This document shows positions 1 through 9,700 of a stretch of 64,000 nt of DNA, piece by piece; position 1 is the stretch's first letter, and each line of letters starts with the position of its first letter. This stretch comes from Xanthobacteraceae bacterium (GTDB lineage Bacteria; Pseudomonadota; Alphaproteobacteria; Rhizobiales; Xanthobacteraceae): contig JAQSWY010000019.1 of the NCBI GenBank assembly GCA_029266425.1, positions 33,316 to 97,315 of the forward strand, read 5' to 3'. A model generated the notes under the pieces. It searched no databases, was not told where the DNA came from, and saw only the letters and a list, made by a program, of their open reading frames with translations. A program made the position numbers and the translations under genes.

Positions 1-1398
1 TATGTCTGCGTGCCCGGTCCTGGCTTCCTCAACACGACGGCGGCACTCTCCACCGCCTATGCGGTGCGTGCGCCGGTGCTGGCCATCATCGGGCAGATCG
101 CAACCTCCGCCATCGGCGTGGGCGGGGGCGAACTTCACGAGTTGCCGGATCAGACAGCGATCGTGAAGGGCCTCACTCGCTGGAGCGGCATTGCCCGCAG
201 CGTCGAGGACGTGCCGGCGCTGATGGAGACGGCCTTCGCGAAGCTCAAGGCTGGCATCGCGCCCGTCGCTGTGGAACTGCCGGCGGACGTGCTGCAAGGG
301 CTTGCCGAGCTGCGGCCCGCGCGCGCCGCCGAAGCGCCCGCGCCGAAAGCGCCGCGCGAGGAGGACATCGCCCGTGCCGCTGCCTTGCTGGCAGGGGCGA
401 AGGCGCCGCTCATCATCGTCGGCTCGGGCGCCTATGGTGCAGAGGACGCGCTGGCGCGTCTTGCCGAGCACATCGAGGCGCCAGTGATCGCCCATCTTCA
501 GGGGCGCGGCGTGCTGCCGAGCACCCATCCTCTCGCCGTCGGCTTTGCCGAAGGGCAGCGTCTGTGGGAGGAGGCGGACGTCATCCTCGCCGTCGGCACG
601 CGCTTTCATGAAGCGCGGCGTAACTGGGGCGAGCGAGCCCATCACAAGGTCATCCGCATCGACACCGATCCGTCGCGCTTCGCACTCGGGCAGGCGCCAA
701 AGATCGCCATCGAGGCGGATGCGCCGCTCACCCTCGCGCGGCTGTCCGAGAGGGTGGAAGCTGCGGGTCCGGCAAGGCGAACCCGCGCTGGGGAGATCGC
801 GGCGCTCAAAGGGCAAATCGCGGACGCCTTCGCCACCCATCTTGCATTGCAGATGGCGTATGTGCGCGCGTTGCGGGAAGATCTGCCGGCGAGGGCACGC
901 ATCGTCGCCGACTATACCCAGATCGGCTATGTCGCGACCGCCGCCTTCGAAGTGGAAGCGCCGCGCCTGATGCTGTCACCGGGCTATCAGGGCACGCTGG
1001 GCTTCGCCTATGCGACGGCTCTGGGCGCAAAATCCGCCAATCCGGACGTGCCGGTCGTTGCGTTGTGTGGCGATGGCGGCTTTCTGTTCACCGGCAACGA
1101 GATCGCGAGCGCCGTGAAGCATGGCATCGCTGCGATCGGCATCGTTTTCGTCGATGGGGCTCTCGGCAATGTGCGGCGCATGCAGGAAGAGCTTTATGGC
1201 GGCAAGGTCGTCGCGACCGATCTCGCCAATCCCGACTTCGTGCGCTTCGCCGAGAGCTTTGGCGCCACGGCGCGCCGTGCCGAAGGAATCGAGGCGTTCC
1301 GGGAGGCGCTCATATGGGCAATCGCGCAGACCGGCCCCACTCTGATCGAGGTGCCGGTGCCGAAATTCCCCGATCCGTGGGCGCTGGTCGAGCCCTGA
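1..1398 (+). CDS. Thiamine-diphosphate-dependent enzyme, acetolactate synthase-like (5' partial)
   Basis: The frame is open from the first base, so the N-terminal part (PYR domain with the catalytic Glu) lies outside the window. What remains is the end of the PYR domain (VPGPGFLNTTAA), the middle nucleotide-binding-like domain and the C-terminal PP domain with CGDGGF. This is the acetolactate synthase/benzoylformate decarboxylase architecture, and the short divergent sequence fits a non-anabolic decarboxylase or carboligase. In the ThDP metal-binding motif GDG-X24-N the Asn appears as Val (IVFVDGALGN, codon 1150-1152), while the following GN is kept. That may reduce cofactor binding or mark a divergent subfamily. 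A strong hairpin follows the stop. Substrate unknown. Confidence 0.88.
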   Translation, partial: YVCVPGPGFLNTTAALSTAYAVRAPVLAIIGQIATSAIGVGGGELHELPDQTAIVKGLTRWSGIARSVEDVPALMETAFAKLKAGIAPVAVELPADVLQGLAELRPARAAEAPAPKAPREEDIARAAALLAGAKAPLIIVGSGAYGAEDALARLAEHIEAPVIAHLQGRGVLPSTHPLAVGFAEGQRLWEEADVILAVGTRFHEARRNWGERAHHKVIRIDTDPSRFALGQAPKIAIEADAPLTLARLSERVEAAGPARRTRAGEIAALKGQIADAFATHLALQMAYVRALREDLPARARIVADYTQIGYVATAAFEVEAPRLMLSPGYQGTLGFAYATALGAKSANPDVPVVALCGDGGFLFTGNEIASAVKHGIAAIGIVFVDGALGNVRRMQEELYGGKVVATDLANPDFVRFAESFGATARRAEGIEAFREALIWAIAQTGPTLIEVPVPKFPDPWALVEP

Positions 1399-1420
1399 GC
1401 CGAGCCGCTTTCCCGAACGA

Positions 1421-1454
1421 GAAAGGCCGGGCCTTCATCAGGTCCGGCCCTTTC
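1421..1454. terminator. Stem-loop terminator between convergent genes
   Basis: GAAAGGCCGGGCC (1421-1433) pairs with GGTCCGGCCCTTTC (1441-1454) with one bulge and a 7-base loop. The stem lies 22 bases after the stop of the ThDP gene and ends in CCTTTC. The A- and T-flanked arms suit termination from both sides. A second GC-rich stem (GGCCGGG 1481-1487 / CCCGGCC 1498-1504) sits next to the stop of the minus-strand gene. Confidence 0.75.
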
Positions 1455-1513
1455 ATGTGCCGCGTCTGCCGAAGCAACGAGGCCGGGCCGCAAGCGACCC
1501 GGCCCGTGCAGCA

Positions 1514-1990
1514 TCACGCGGCGGCGATGTCGGTGATCTGGTGGTCGTACTGGTCGCCCTTGGTGACGGAGGGGACGACCTTGACCGTGCCGTCGGCGTT
1601 CACGGTGAAGCCGCGGACACCGGCATAGGAGATGTCATTGTCCTCAAGCAGCTTCTGCGCGACGGCTTCCTGGCCGGCGGGGACGTAGACGAAGAAGTGC
1701 TTCACATGGGTCGGGGTGTCGTTGTCGGTCAGATCCGAGCCGGCCTTGAGATAGGGCAGCGCCTCCGGCCCGATGTTCATCTCGACTTCGCCGAGCTCGC
1801 GCACGCGGCCGGTACGGTCGGTGATGACGATGTCCGGATAGTGCTCGCCCGCGGGGGTCTGAATGGCACTCTTGGGCTCGGGCACGTTCGTGGTGGTCAC
1901 GTAACCGTCCGGCCAGGTGGTCTGACCCGGGAAGGGGAAGCGGTACTTGGCGATGTAGTTGACCACGAGGTCGTGGGTATCCTTCGACAT
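1514..1990 (-). CDS. Small soluble protein with PD-(D/E)xK-like pattern (internal start)
   Basis: A 158-residue protein could start at the ATG at 1990, preceded by AGGAG with a six-base gap, inside the frame of the upstream permease. Around residues 50-70 it shows YPDIVITD, then GEVEM. This resembles the PD...ExK core of restriction-endonuclease-like folds, but with Glu where Lys is usual. The following HFFVYVP strand and a helix also fit that fold. The last lysine-rich stretch and ITDIAAA end have no match I know. The nuclease-fold reading is inference from pattern only; activity may be lost. It could act as a stand-alone protein or as a cytoplasmic tail on the permease. Confidence 0.55.
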   Translation of the reverse strand: MSKDTHDLVVNYIAKYRFPFPGQTTWPDGYVTTTNVPEPKSAIQTPAGEHYPDIVITDRTGRVRELGEVEMNIGPEALPYLKAGSDLTDNDTPTHVKHFFVYVPAGQEAVAQKLLEDNDISYAGVRGFTVNADGTVKVVPSVTKGDQYDHQITDIAAA

Positions 1991-2986
1991 GCTTGTCTCC
2001 TGTTGCGAAGGGGGAAGAAAGGGAGCGAGGGGGAGCACCGGCGTCGCCGCGATTTCCGCGGCGGGCATTGGCTGGCTCCGCGAGGACGCATTCTCCAGCA
2101 GCACCACCTGCACGCCGGAGGCGATCACCAGCACCGCGCCTAGCGTAACGAGCGCTGTCGGGACGTCGCCGAACATCAGGTAACCCAGAGCGAAGCCGCT
2201 GATCAGCGCGCCATATTCCAGCACCGCGAGCACATGAGCCGGCAGATGACGGGCGGCTTCATAAAGCGCGAGCTGGCCGGAACCGCCGACGACCCCGATC
2301 AGAGCCATGCTGCCGATCTCGGTCCAGGATGCCTCCCAGCCGAGCCAAGGCAGTTGGATGGCCGACGCCAGCACGAAGACGCCGTTCGCCACGGCTACCT
2401 GCACGAGGCTGCCCTCCTCGCTCGCCATGGAGCGAAGCATGAGCAGAGCCGCCGCCCATAACGCAGAGGAGAGAAGTCCCAAGGCGACGGCCGGTGAGAG
2501 CTCGAAGCTGACGAGCCCGCTCGCCAGCAGCACGCCAACGAAGCCTACCGCGATGGCCAGCCAGTGCCGTACGCTCGGCCATTCACCGAGTACGGGGCCG
2601 GACGCGACCGCGACGAGAATGGGCGAGACGAAATAGAGCGTAATCGCCTGTGCCAGCGGCATGGAGCGCATTGCCAGGTAGAACGCTGTCCACGCCGCGA
2701 ACATGACGGCCGAGCGCACGATCATGGTGCGCCTGACGGGTGATCGGATCACGCGCGTCACCACACCCATCCGACTGATGACGAGCGCAAGGACCAGCAC
2801 GGTGAAACTGCGAACCATGAGCACCTGCGCCACGGGCAGGTCAGTGATGAGTTCCTTGGTCAGCGCGTCCTGTAGCGGGAGAAGCACATTGGCGACCATG
2901 ACGAGCGTCACGGCAAGCAGCAGCGCCCTACCAGGCGAGCCCAGCTTCAGGGCCTCCCGGCCTCGGCGAGTGTGACGAAAGTCCAT
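1514..2986 (-). CDS. EamA/DMT-family permease with an in-frame C-terminal soluble extension
   Basis: One uninterrupted 490-codon frame. Residues about 20-300 are ten hydrophobic segments in two EamA repeats (drug/metabolite transporter superfamily), the usual length for this family being about 300 residues. Substrate unknown; such proteins export metabolites or amino acids at the inner membrane. Residues 301-332 form a Pro/Ala-rich linker, then a 158-residue soluble domain follows with no stop codon between. A perfect AGGAG lies just before an internal ATG at 1990, so the tail is probably also, or mainly, made as a separate protein. I read this as a stop-codon loss joining two neighbouring genes, or a genuine fusion. 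No other start competes strongly with the one at 2986. Confidence 0.8.
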   Translation of the reverse strand: MDFRHTRRGREALKLGSPGRALLLAVTLVMVANVLLPLQDALTKELITDLPVAQVLMVRSFTVLVLALVISRMGVVTRVIRSPVRRTMIVRSAVMFAAWTAFYLAMRSMPLAQAITLYFVSPILVAVASGPVLGEWPSVRHWLAIAVGFVGVLLASGLVSFELSPAVALGLLSSALWAAALLMLRSMASEEGSLVQVAVANGVFVLASAIQLPWLGWEASWTEIGSMALIGVVGGSGQLALYEAARHLPAHVLAVLEYGALISGFALGYLMFGDVPTALVTLGAVLVIASGVQVVLLENASSRSQPMPAAEIAATPVLPLAPFLPPSQQETSMSKDTHDLVVNYIAKYRFPFPGQTTWPDGYVTTTNVPEPKSAIQTPAGEHYPDIVITDRTGRVRELGEVEMNIGPEALPYLKAGSDLTDNDTPTHVKHFFVYVPAGQEAVAQKLLEDNDISYAGVRGFTVNADGTVKVVPSVTKGDQYDHQITDIAAA

Positions 2987-3573
2987 TCGCAGCAGCCCTA
3001 AGCTGTGCTGACAGGTGGAGACGATGGAAAGAGCAGATAAATGATGTCAACTCTATTTTTGGAGTTTGCTTCAATGAAGCCTCGTCGTCAACAAGCGCCC
3101 GATCGACGGCGGCGAGGCTTTTTGGGGCTATCGAGGCGGTCCATAATTCGATGATCAGTCGTGCCACCGCCCTCACGGCGTCGCCCGCGCTGTGGGACGT
3201 GAGAGCACCGGAGAGACGTGCTCCCCGATCTGGGACGGATCATCGAGGCTTGGCGGATCGACCACAACACCGTCAGGCCCATACGAGCCTAGGTGGCCTG
3301 TCCCCGTCGATCTTCGCCAGCCGGTCCCACCAGGACCAAAACCCAGCCGGGCCAATTGTTCGGCGGGTCTTGTCGCGGCGGCCATATTTGGCATCCCAAG
3401 GCGGACCTCCCCATCCAGCCCCTGCGATAATGGAGGCGTCGCCACCCTGTATGCCCCGAGAGCAGACCACGCTCATGTTCAATCGGGGATTGTGAGCGGA
3501 TCATCAGCGGTATCGACCAGGAAATCGCCAGAATCTTCGCCGGCTCGGTTGCGCTGGCATTGGCGCTGACGCC
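2987..3573. other. Gene-poor stretch upstream of the EamA gene
   Basis: No convincing gene. About 70 AT-richer bases directly upstream of the permease start (3030-3075) probably carry its promoter. From 3150 to 3570 all six frames hold short open stretches without recognisable domains, and base composition is less codon-like than in the neighbours. With the broken GFA gene that follows, this looks like decayed sequence. Confidence 0.5.
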
Positions 3574-4053
3574 GTGTTGATCGCCCGGCAATTCCGTCCA
3601 GTTCTCGCCGACGCTGAAGACACGCTCGGGACCGTCGTTCACCTTGCTGCGGACGCGGTCTTCCAGCATGCCCTCGTAGGACGGGTGCTCGACAAGGGTC
3701 TGGCTGGCGATGAGATCCGACGCTGCACCTGTTCCTATTGCCGCATGCGCGGGGCCGTCGTCGCGATGGCCGAAATGGGCGGGATCCGGATACTCGAGGG
3801 CGAGGAGATGCTGACGACCTACCGCTTCCACAGCGGAGCCGCCCAGCACTTCTTCTGTTCGCGCTGCGGAATTTACACCAACCATCAACGACGATCCGAT
3901 CAGAGCCTGTACGCGGTCAACGTCGCCTGCCTGGACGGAACGAGCCCGTTCGATTTCTCCGAGGTGCCTGTCATGGATGGCATCAACCACACCAGCGACA
4001 CCGGAAAGCCGACGCGCCGAGCCGGTATTCTGCGTTTCATCCCGGCAAGCTGA
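3574..4053 (+). pseudogene. GFA/CENP-V family protein remnant lacking its N-terminus
   Basis: From about 3715 the frame reads as the C-terminal two thirds of a glutathione-dependent formaldehyde-activating (GFA, PF04828) zinc protein: RRCTCSYCRMRGAV, then HFFCSRCGIYTN and VNVACLDG. The intact family begins with a CxCG pair (as in CHCGAVRF) about 25 residues before the CxCxxC. Here the upstream 47 codons do not resemble the family, so the first zinc-binding pair is missing. Either the gene is truncated by a rearrangement or frameshift upstream, or translation starts within it to give a non-functional fragment. A complete relative is present at 40475-40867. Confidence 0.65.
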
Positions 4054-4394
4054 CCGGCACGGACGCGCAGGTCCTACCATCCGTAAAGGTGCCGGCACCG
4101 TTATCTCGGTCTGCCATGCGGTCCATCTCCCTTGCCGCGTCGCGCGACGAACTGACTTTCGCACCCTGCGCGAAATCGGACATACGCGGCAATGATACTG
4201 AGAGGTGATTAACGACCCATCAGGGGGCGCCGTGAAGTATTGGCGGCGCTGCCGAAGAGTCCATCGCTCTCGGCTACAGAACGTCGTTGAATTTACCACC
4301 GCTGACGTTGTGCGGGTGCCTCAGCGAGCGGGGAACGAAGTAACTCCCTTGGCTACCGGCCAGCACGCCCCGTTCTCTCCTTCAACGCCTAGCT
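4054..4394. other. Intergenic stretch without recognised gene
   Basis: Lies between the decayed GFA gene and the end of a minus-strand LysR gene. Open frames here are short and antisense-like. I see no hairpin, repeat or gene that I can support. Confidence 0.4.
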
Positions 4395-5285
4395 CTAGCC
4401 GATGCGCGGCCAATGCGTGGCGACGTGATCGACGAAGCCCCGTAGTTTGGGCGAGGCCATCCGCGCATGCTGGAACAACAACTGGACCGGCGTCGGCTCG
4501 CGCTGATAGGCGCCGAGCAGCGCCTGCAGACGACCGGCGCGCAGATCGTCCGCGACATACCAGGACGGCGCACGCGTGATGCCGAGGCCGTCGCGCGCGC
4601 CCGCCACCGCCACATCCAGACTGTTGACCGACAAGCGGCCGTTGAGGCGGACGGTCCGGCTGCGCCCATCGACATGGAAACGCCAATCGACCGGCCCCGC
4701 ATTCTCGGAGAATGTCAGGCAATCATGCGCCTTCAGCTCCTCGGGCCGGGACGGCGCATCCCGCCTGGCGAGGTAATCGGGCGAAGCGCAGACAATGAGG
4801 TCGATATCGTCGAGCTTGCGCACCACCAGTTCAGAATCCGGCAGGTGCCCGATCCGCACCGAGAGGTCGATATCCTCCTCGATCAGGTTCACCGCGCGAT
4901 CGAGCAGGATCAGGTCGATCGACATGGAGGGATAGCGGGCCAGAAAACCGGTCACCAGCGGCGCCAGTAACAGGCGCCCGATAAGGGTCGGCGCGCTGAC
5001 GCGAAGCCGCCCGACAGGCTCGCTTACAGTGGAGGCAAGAGCGAGGTCAAGGTCTCGGACATCGCCCAGGATCGCCTTCGACCGCGAATAGAACAGCCGG
5101 CCTTGCTCGGTGAGCGCCAGGCTGCGCGTCGTGCGCCGGAGCAGCTGTACGCCCAGCTCGGCTTCCAGCGCGGCGATGGTCCGGCTGACCGCCGTGGCGG
5201 ATCTCGACGTTTCACGCGCGGCGGCCGACAGGCTGCCGGCCTCGACGGCTCGTACGAGGAGTGCCATGCCTTCCAGGCGATCCAT
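4395..5285 (-). CDS. LysR-family transcriptional regulator
   Basis: A 296-residue regulator. Residues 1-60 are the winged helix (MDRLEGMALLVRAVEAGS, AARETSRSATAVSRTIAALE) and about 90-290 the periplasmic-binding-like effector domain, matching the CrgA/PA0477-like branch. The ATG at 5285 is chosen because GAAGGTGAGG lies immediately upstream and the family signature begins there; the frame stays open further upstream without family similarity. It is divergent from a small ORF and the DUF1275 gene, the usual arrangement for a LysR protein and its target. Effector unknown. Confidence 0.9.
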   Translation of the reverse strand: MDRLEGMALLVRAVEAGSLSAAARETSRSATAVSRTIAALEAELGVQLLRRTTRSLALTEQGRLFYSRSKAILGDVRDLDLALASTVSEPVGRLRVSAPTLIGRLLLAPLVTGFLARYPSMSIDLILLDRAVNLIEEDIDLSVRIGHLPDSELVVRKLDDIDLIVCASPDYLARRDAPSRPEELKAHDCLTFSENAGPVDWRFHVDGRSRTVRLNGRLSVNSLDVAVAGARDGLGITRAPSWYVADDLRAGRLQALLGAYQREPTPVQLLFQHARMASPKLRGFVDHVATHWPRIG

Positions 5286-5359
5286 CCTCACCTTCCCGAA
5301 AATCGCAAAAGTGTTTGCTACGGGCTGACGATACTCCCGCACCAAGCAAATACGATAAT

Positions 5360-5379
5360 CGCCTCCATAATGGGAGGCG
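5360..5379. promoter_or_regulatory. Perfect 7-bp inverted repeat in a divergent promoter region
   Basis: CGCCTCC (5360-5366) and GGAGGCG (5373-5379) flank ATAATG. It lies 75 bp from the LysR start, in the space shared with the DUF1275 operon, so it could be an operator or an RNA hairpin. It covers the possible start codon of the small ORF at 5370. Confidence 0.4.
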
Positions 5380-5591
5380 CCCATGCGCATCGACCGATCC
5401 CTACCGACGCAGGCAGTGACACCGAGGGGACGGAGGCGGGCGAATTCGCCTTCGTCTGCTGCGTCAGCGCCTCCGGCCTCGCCGCCACCGGCCTGCTGCT
5501 GCTCGGTCCGCCAAACGCCACGGCGCTCTGCCTGATGGCCGCAGCCGCCGGCCTAGGCCTCGCATTATGGGCGACTGCCGGCCCGCCATGA
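5370..5591 (+). CDS. Possible small hydrophobic protein upstream of DUF1275 gene
   Basis: A 73-codon frame from ATG at 5370 to the TGA at 5589-5591, ending 13 bases before the DUF1275 start. The C-terminal 50 residues are hydrophobic and would make two membrane segments (AATGLLLLG; AAAAGLGLALWATAG). There is no clear ribosome-binding site and the start codon sits in the loop of an inverted repeat, so it may be a leader or not translated at all. No family recognised. Confidence 0.3.
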   Translation: MGGAHAHRPIPTDAGSDTEGTEAGEFAFVCCVSASGLAATGLLLLGPPNATALCLMAAAAGLGLALWATAGPP

Positions 5592-5604
5592 CAATGAGCG
5601 CAGC

Positions 5605-6387
5605 GTGATGCATCGAATGCGAACCGACATGATGCCCTCTGCAATGCGCAAGGGCGGTATTGCGCGTGCCTCGTCGCGCCTGTCCGCCGCTGTGCTCGAG
5701 CGAGACGTGCTGACGGGCGTGTCGATGGCCTTCGTCGGCGGTTTCGTCGATGCCGCCGGCTTCATGGCGCTGGCCGGCCTGTTCACCTCCCATGTCACCG
5801 GCAACTTCGTGCTGATCGGCGAGCAGCTTGCGATCGGCACGGGCGGCGTGGTCGCCAAGCTGGCGGCGCTGCCGATCTTCGTGCTGGCGGTGGGTGGCGC
5901 CCGACTCGTCGCACTGGCGATGGAACGACGGAAGATCGCGCCGATGCGGCCGCTGCTGTTGCTGGAGGCGTTACTGCTATTGGTCTTTCTGCTGGCGGGC
6001 ATCGTGTTGTCGCCGCTGCGCCTGCCGGATTCCATCGAAGCGATCTTCGTCGGCATGTTCGCCGTCGCGGCCATGGGGGTTCAGAATGCGATCGGCCGCC
6101 TGACGATCGCCCACCTCGCCACGACAACAGTGATGACGGTGAACGTCGCGCAGGCGACGATCGACGCCCTCGACATCTGGCTCGGCACGGTGGCTGATCA
6201 AGGCAACCCGGCCAAGGGGCGGCTGTGGCGCATGGCCCCGGCCATCGGCAGCTTCGCCCTCGGGGCGCTCGCTGGCGCCTTCGGCTTCGCGCTCTTCGCC
6301 TTCGCCTGCATCGCGATGCCGATCTTGGTGCTGCTCACTCTGTTCGCGCTGCTCGGAACAGAGACTGCCGGCAAGACGCCGGGCTGA
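5605..6387 (+). CDS. DUF1275 (YoaK-type) membrane protein
   Basis: A 260-residue integral membrane protein. After a polar N-terminus of about 35 residues come GFVDAAGFMALAGLFTSHVTGNFVLIG, the defining DUF1275 segment, and five or six further hydrophobic helices including VGMFAVAAMGVQNAIGRL. Function of the family is not established; a transport or stress role has been suggested for relatives. The first of several clustered ATG codons is used here; 5629 and 5641 are alternatives because no strong ribosome-binding site decides. It is divergent from the LysR gene at 4395-5285, which may control it. Confidence 0.85.
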   Translation: MMHRMRTDMMPSAMRKGGIARASSRLSAAVLERDVLTGVSMAFVGGFVDAAGFMALAGLFTSHVTGNFVLIGEQLAIGTGGVVAKLAALPIFVLAVGGARLVALAMERRKIAPMRPLLLLEALLLLVFLLAGIVLSPLRLPDSIEAIFVGMFAVAAMGVQNAIGRLTIAHLATTTVMTVNVAQATIDALDIWLGTVADQGNPAKGRLWRMAPAIGSFALGALAGAFGFALFAFACIAMPILVLLTLFALLGTETAGKTPG

Positions 6388-6410
6388 AAGCGCGATCATG
6401 AAGCGCGCTT
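6388..6410 (+). terminator. Stem-loop after DUF1275 gene
   Basis: AAGCGCG (6388-6394) pairs perfectly with CGCGCTT (6404-6410) around a nine-base loop, starting at the base after the stop codon. It lacks a proper T tract (GCCGTTCTC follows), so termination strength is uncertain. Confidence 0.5.
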
Positions 6411-6727
6411 GCCGTTCTCAAATCGGAGCGCTGGAAAGTCGAGTTCGGCTCCGCGGCGAAGCAATACGGACGGAGCCCACCACCCGCTGAGGCACCATTC
6501 CTCCGAACTGCTGGCGACGAGTTGCTGCGAAAAAGCTCGAGTCCCGTTGGGGTGAGGTCAGTTGGGCGCCATGAGCTGCCCTTCGTGGAGCTTTTCCAAA
6601 GCGGACATTTTGCGCACTGGCCAGTGCCGACCCCTTACCAACCGAGGCAATACCTGCACGAGCTCGTGCCTTGGTGGTGATCCGGATGTGGCAGTATACT
6701 GGATTAGTTATCGAGGTGGGACCGAGC
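6411..6727. other. Intergenic stretch before the cyclase gene
   Basis: About 320 bases with no gene I can support. An open antisense frame runs through here into the cyclase gene, but has no recognisable domain and looks like a shadow. The promoter of the cyclase gene should lie in the 3' part. Confidence 0.4.
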
Positions 6728-9700
6728 GTGCAGTGCCCGCAATGCCAAGCCGCGATCCAGGACGGCAGGATTTTCTGTGACGTGTGCGGCACGCCGCTGC
6801 CGCAGCGGTGTCCGGCATGCGGGGCCGAGAGCCCAACGGGCAAGAAGTTCTGCGGCGATTGCGGTACTCCCCTGACCGGCCCGGGGTTACATGGAGTCGG
6901 CAGGGCAGCGCCGGCTGAACATCCTTCCGTTCCATCCCCACCCGACACTATCTCTTCCGGCGCGGAGCGCCGCCAGGTCACCGTCATGTTCTGCGATCTG
7001 GTGGGCTCGACAACCCTCTCCGAGCGTCTCGATCCTGAGGATTTGCGCGGGGTGATTGGCGCCTATCACGCCCGCGTGGCGGACGTAGTAGGGCGGCACG
7101 ATGGCTTCGTGGCACATTACATGGGCGATGGTGTACTCGCCTACTTCGGCTATCCCCAGGCGCACGAGGATGACGCCGAGCGAGCCGTAAGCACTGGCCT
7201 TGAGCTTGTCGACGCGATCGGGCAGCTCCTGGCTCCAGAACCCCTGCAGGTGCGCATAGGCATCGCCACGGGCGTGGCCGTCGTCGGCAATCTCGTTGGT
7301 TCAGGAGGCGCTCCAGAGCGGGACATTGTCGGCGAGACGCCGAATCTGGCCGCACGCCTACAGACACTCGCTGAACCTAACAGCGCTATGATCTGTCCAA
7401 CAACGCGCCGTCTCCTTGGCGATCTCTTCGAATACAAGGACTTCGGTACGGTTGCTCTCCGGGGCTTTGCTGAGCCGGTAGGAGTAGCGCAGGTCTTGCG
7501 ATCAAGCGCTCTCGAGAGCCGTTTCGAAGCTTTTCACGCAGCCGCGTTGACGCCACTCGTCGGGCGTGAAGAGGAAATTGCGCTGCTCATGGAGAGCTGG
7601 GCGCAAGCGAAGGACGGGCAGGGTCAGGTAGTGTTGCTCTCGGGCGAGCCGGGGATCGGCAAGTCGCGCACAATCACCGCTCTGCTGGAACGGCTCCGCG
7701 GTGAACGACAAACGCGGCTGCGGTATTTCTGCTCACCACACCACCAGGACAGCCCACTCTACCCGATTATCCGTCAACTCGAACGGGCAGCAGGGTTTGA
7801 GCGCGACGATGCTCCAGCAGCCAAGCTCGACAAGCTGTCGGTGCTGCTTAAGCCTAAGGGAGCGTCTGAGTGGGATGTCGCACTCTGCGCCGAACTGCTG
7901 TCCGTGCCCTTGCCGGAAGCGGATGCGGCTGTGCTCGAGCTCACGCCGCAACAGAAGAAGGAGCGGATCTTCGCGGCTCTCAGGCATCAGCTTGAAGTCC
8001 TGGCAGGAAATGCGCCCGTGCTGATGGAGTTCGAAGATGTTCATTGGGCCGACCCGACTTCGCATGAGCTCCTCGGCAACATCGTCAGCGGTGCAGCGCG
8101 TCTGCCTTTCCTGCTCGTGATAACTTTCCGGCCCGAGTTCCAAGCACCCTGGGCTGGCTCCCCGAACGTCACGCTCGTGTCGCTGAAGCGGCTCAGTCCA
8201 GGCAAGGCGGCTGCCCTCGTCAGGCGCATTCTCGACATCAAAGGAGCGTCTCTCGCAAACCATGTGGTCGATGAGATTGTTGATCGTACCGACGGCATTC
8301 CTCTTTTCCTGGAGGAACTGACGAAGGCCGTGATTGAAGCCGACGCAGCTGACACGGCCTCAAACAGGAGGCGTCCACTCACGGCCACGCCGGCGATCCC
8401 CGCGACCTTGCAAGCATCGCTGATGGCACGCTTGGACCGACTGGGAACCGCGGCCAAAGAGGCTGCGCAGGTCGGCGCAGCGCTCGGTCGGGAGTTCTCC
8501 TATGAGCTCATCCGCGCCGTCGCAAACACGAGCGACGAGGCACTGGACGAACAGCTCAGCCGGCTCGTTTCCGCCGAACTCGTATTCGAACGTGGAACGC
8601 GGCCGGATACGACCTACACCTTCAAGCATGCCTTGGTTCAGGAAGCGGCCTACGCTACGCTATTGCGTGCTGACCGGCAGCGGTTGCACGCCCGCATTGC
8701 CGAGACGGTGGAGCGGCGCTTTCCCGATCGGTGCAAGCACGAGCCGGACCTGTTGGCCCATCACTTTGTCGAGGCCCGTCAAATTGAACGCGCCCTCGAC
8801 TACATTCTGCAGGCCGGCGCGCGGGCGGTCGAACGCTCAGCCAATGTCGAGGCGATCCGGCATCTCACACGCGGGTTGGAGGCGCTTGGCACACTCCCCC
8901 AAAGCAGCGAACGAGATAGGCGGGAGCTGGCGTTCCAAATCGCGATCGGCACCCCCTTGATCGCGGTTCACGGTTATTCCGCTCCACAGACCGGCGCTGC
9001 TTACAGCCGAGCCCGGATCCTCTGCGAACGGCTGGGCGAGGCGAAGCCGCTTGTCGCAACGTTTAGCGGCGAGTTCGTCTTTCACTTCGTGCGTGGCAAC
9101 TATTCTTTGATGCAGCGACTGGCCGAGGAGGCGCGGCACGTCTCTGAACGCATGCCGAACCCGTTGGTTCGGCTTGCCAGTCATCGCCTCGCTGGGATTA
9201 CGGCCATGTACAGTGGCGCGTTTGCTGACGCTCGCCCAGAGTTTGAAGCAATCCTCGGCCTCTACGACCCTAGTCAGCATCGAGGACAGCCGGTCCACTA
9301 CGTGCACGACCCTATGGTCTCGGCTCTCACCTATCTTGCACCGGTGCTCTGGATCTTGGGCTTTCCCGACCAGGCCCGCCGCTCCAGCATCGCAGCGTTT
9401 GAATGCGCCGCGGAGTTGAATCAGGCGAATCTGACGGCCCATGTGCACAATTTTGCAGGCGCCGGGTTCGATGAACTCCTCGGCAATGTCGCCGGTGTTC
9501 GTGCGCACGCTGAGGCCATGATCGAGTTGGCCGAGCGACACAGCCTGCATTATTGGCGGTTGAACGCCCTGATCCTTCGAGGCTGGGCGATGGTGCAGGA
9601 AGGTGCCGCTGAAGCCGGGATCGCTCTCATGCGCCAGAGCGTCGCTGACCGGGCAGCGCTTGGGGTGAGCTGGTATCAGGCCCGCTATCTCTGCATGTTG

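Noticed and set aside
3289..4299. Long open frame on the minus strand over the GFA remnant
   Set aside because: No domain or membrane pattern; it mirrors the GFA sequence on the plus strand and has no ribosome-binding site.
6418..6987. 189-codon minus-strand frame upstream of the cyclase gene
   Set aside because: Runs antisense over the conserved zinc-ribbon codons and has no recognisable domain.
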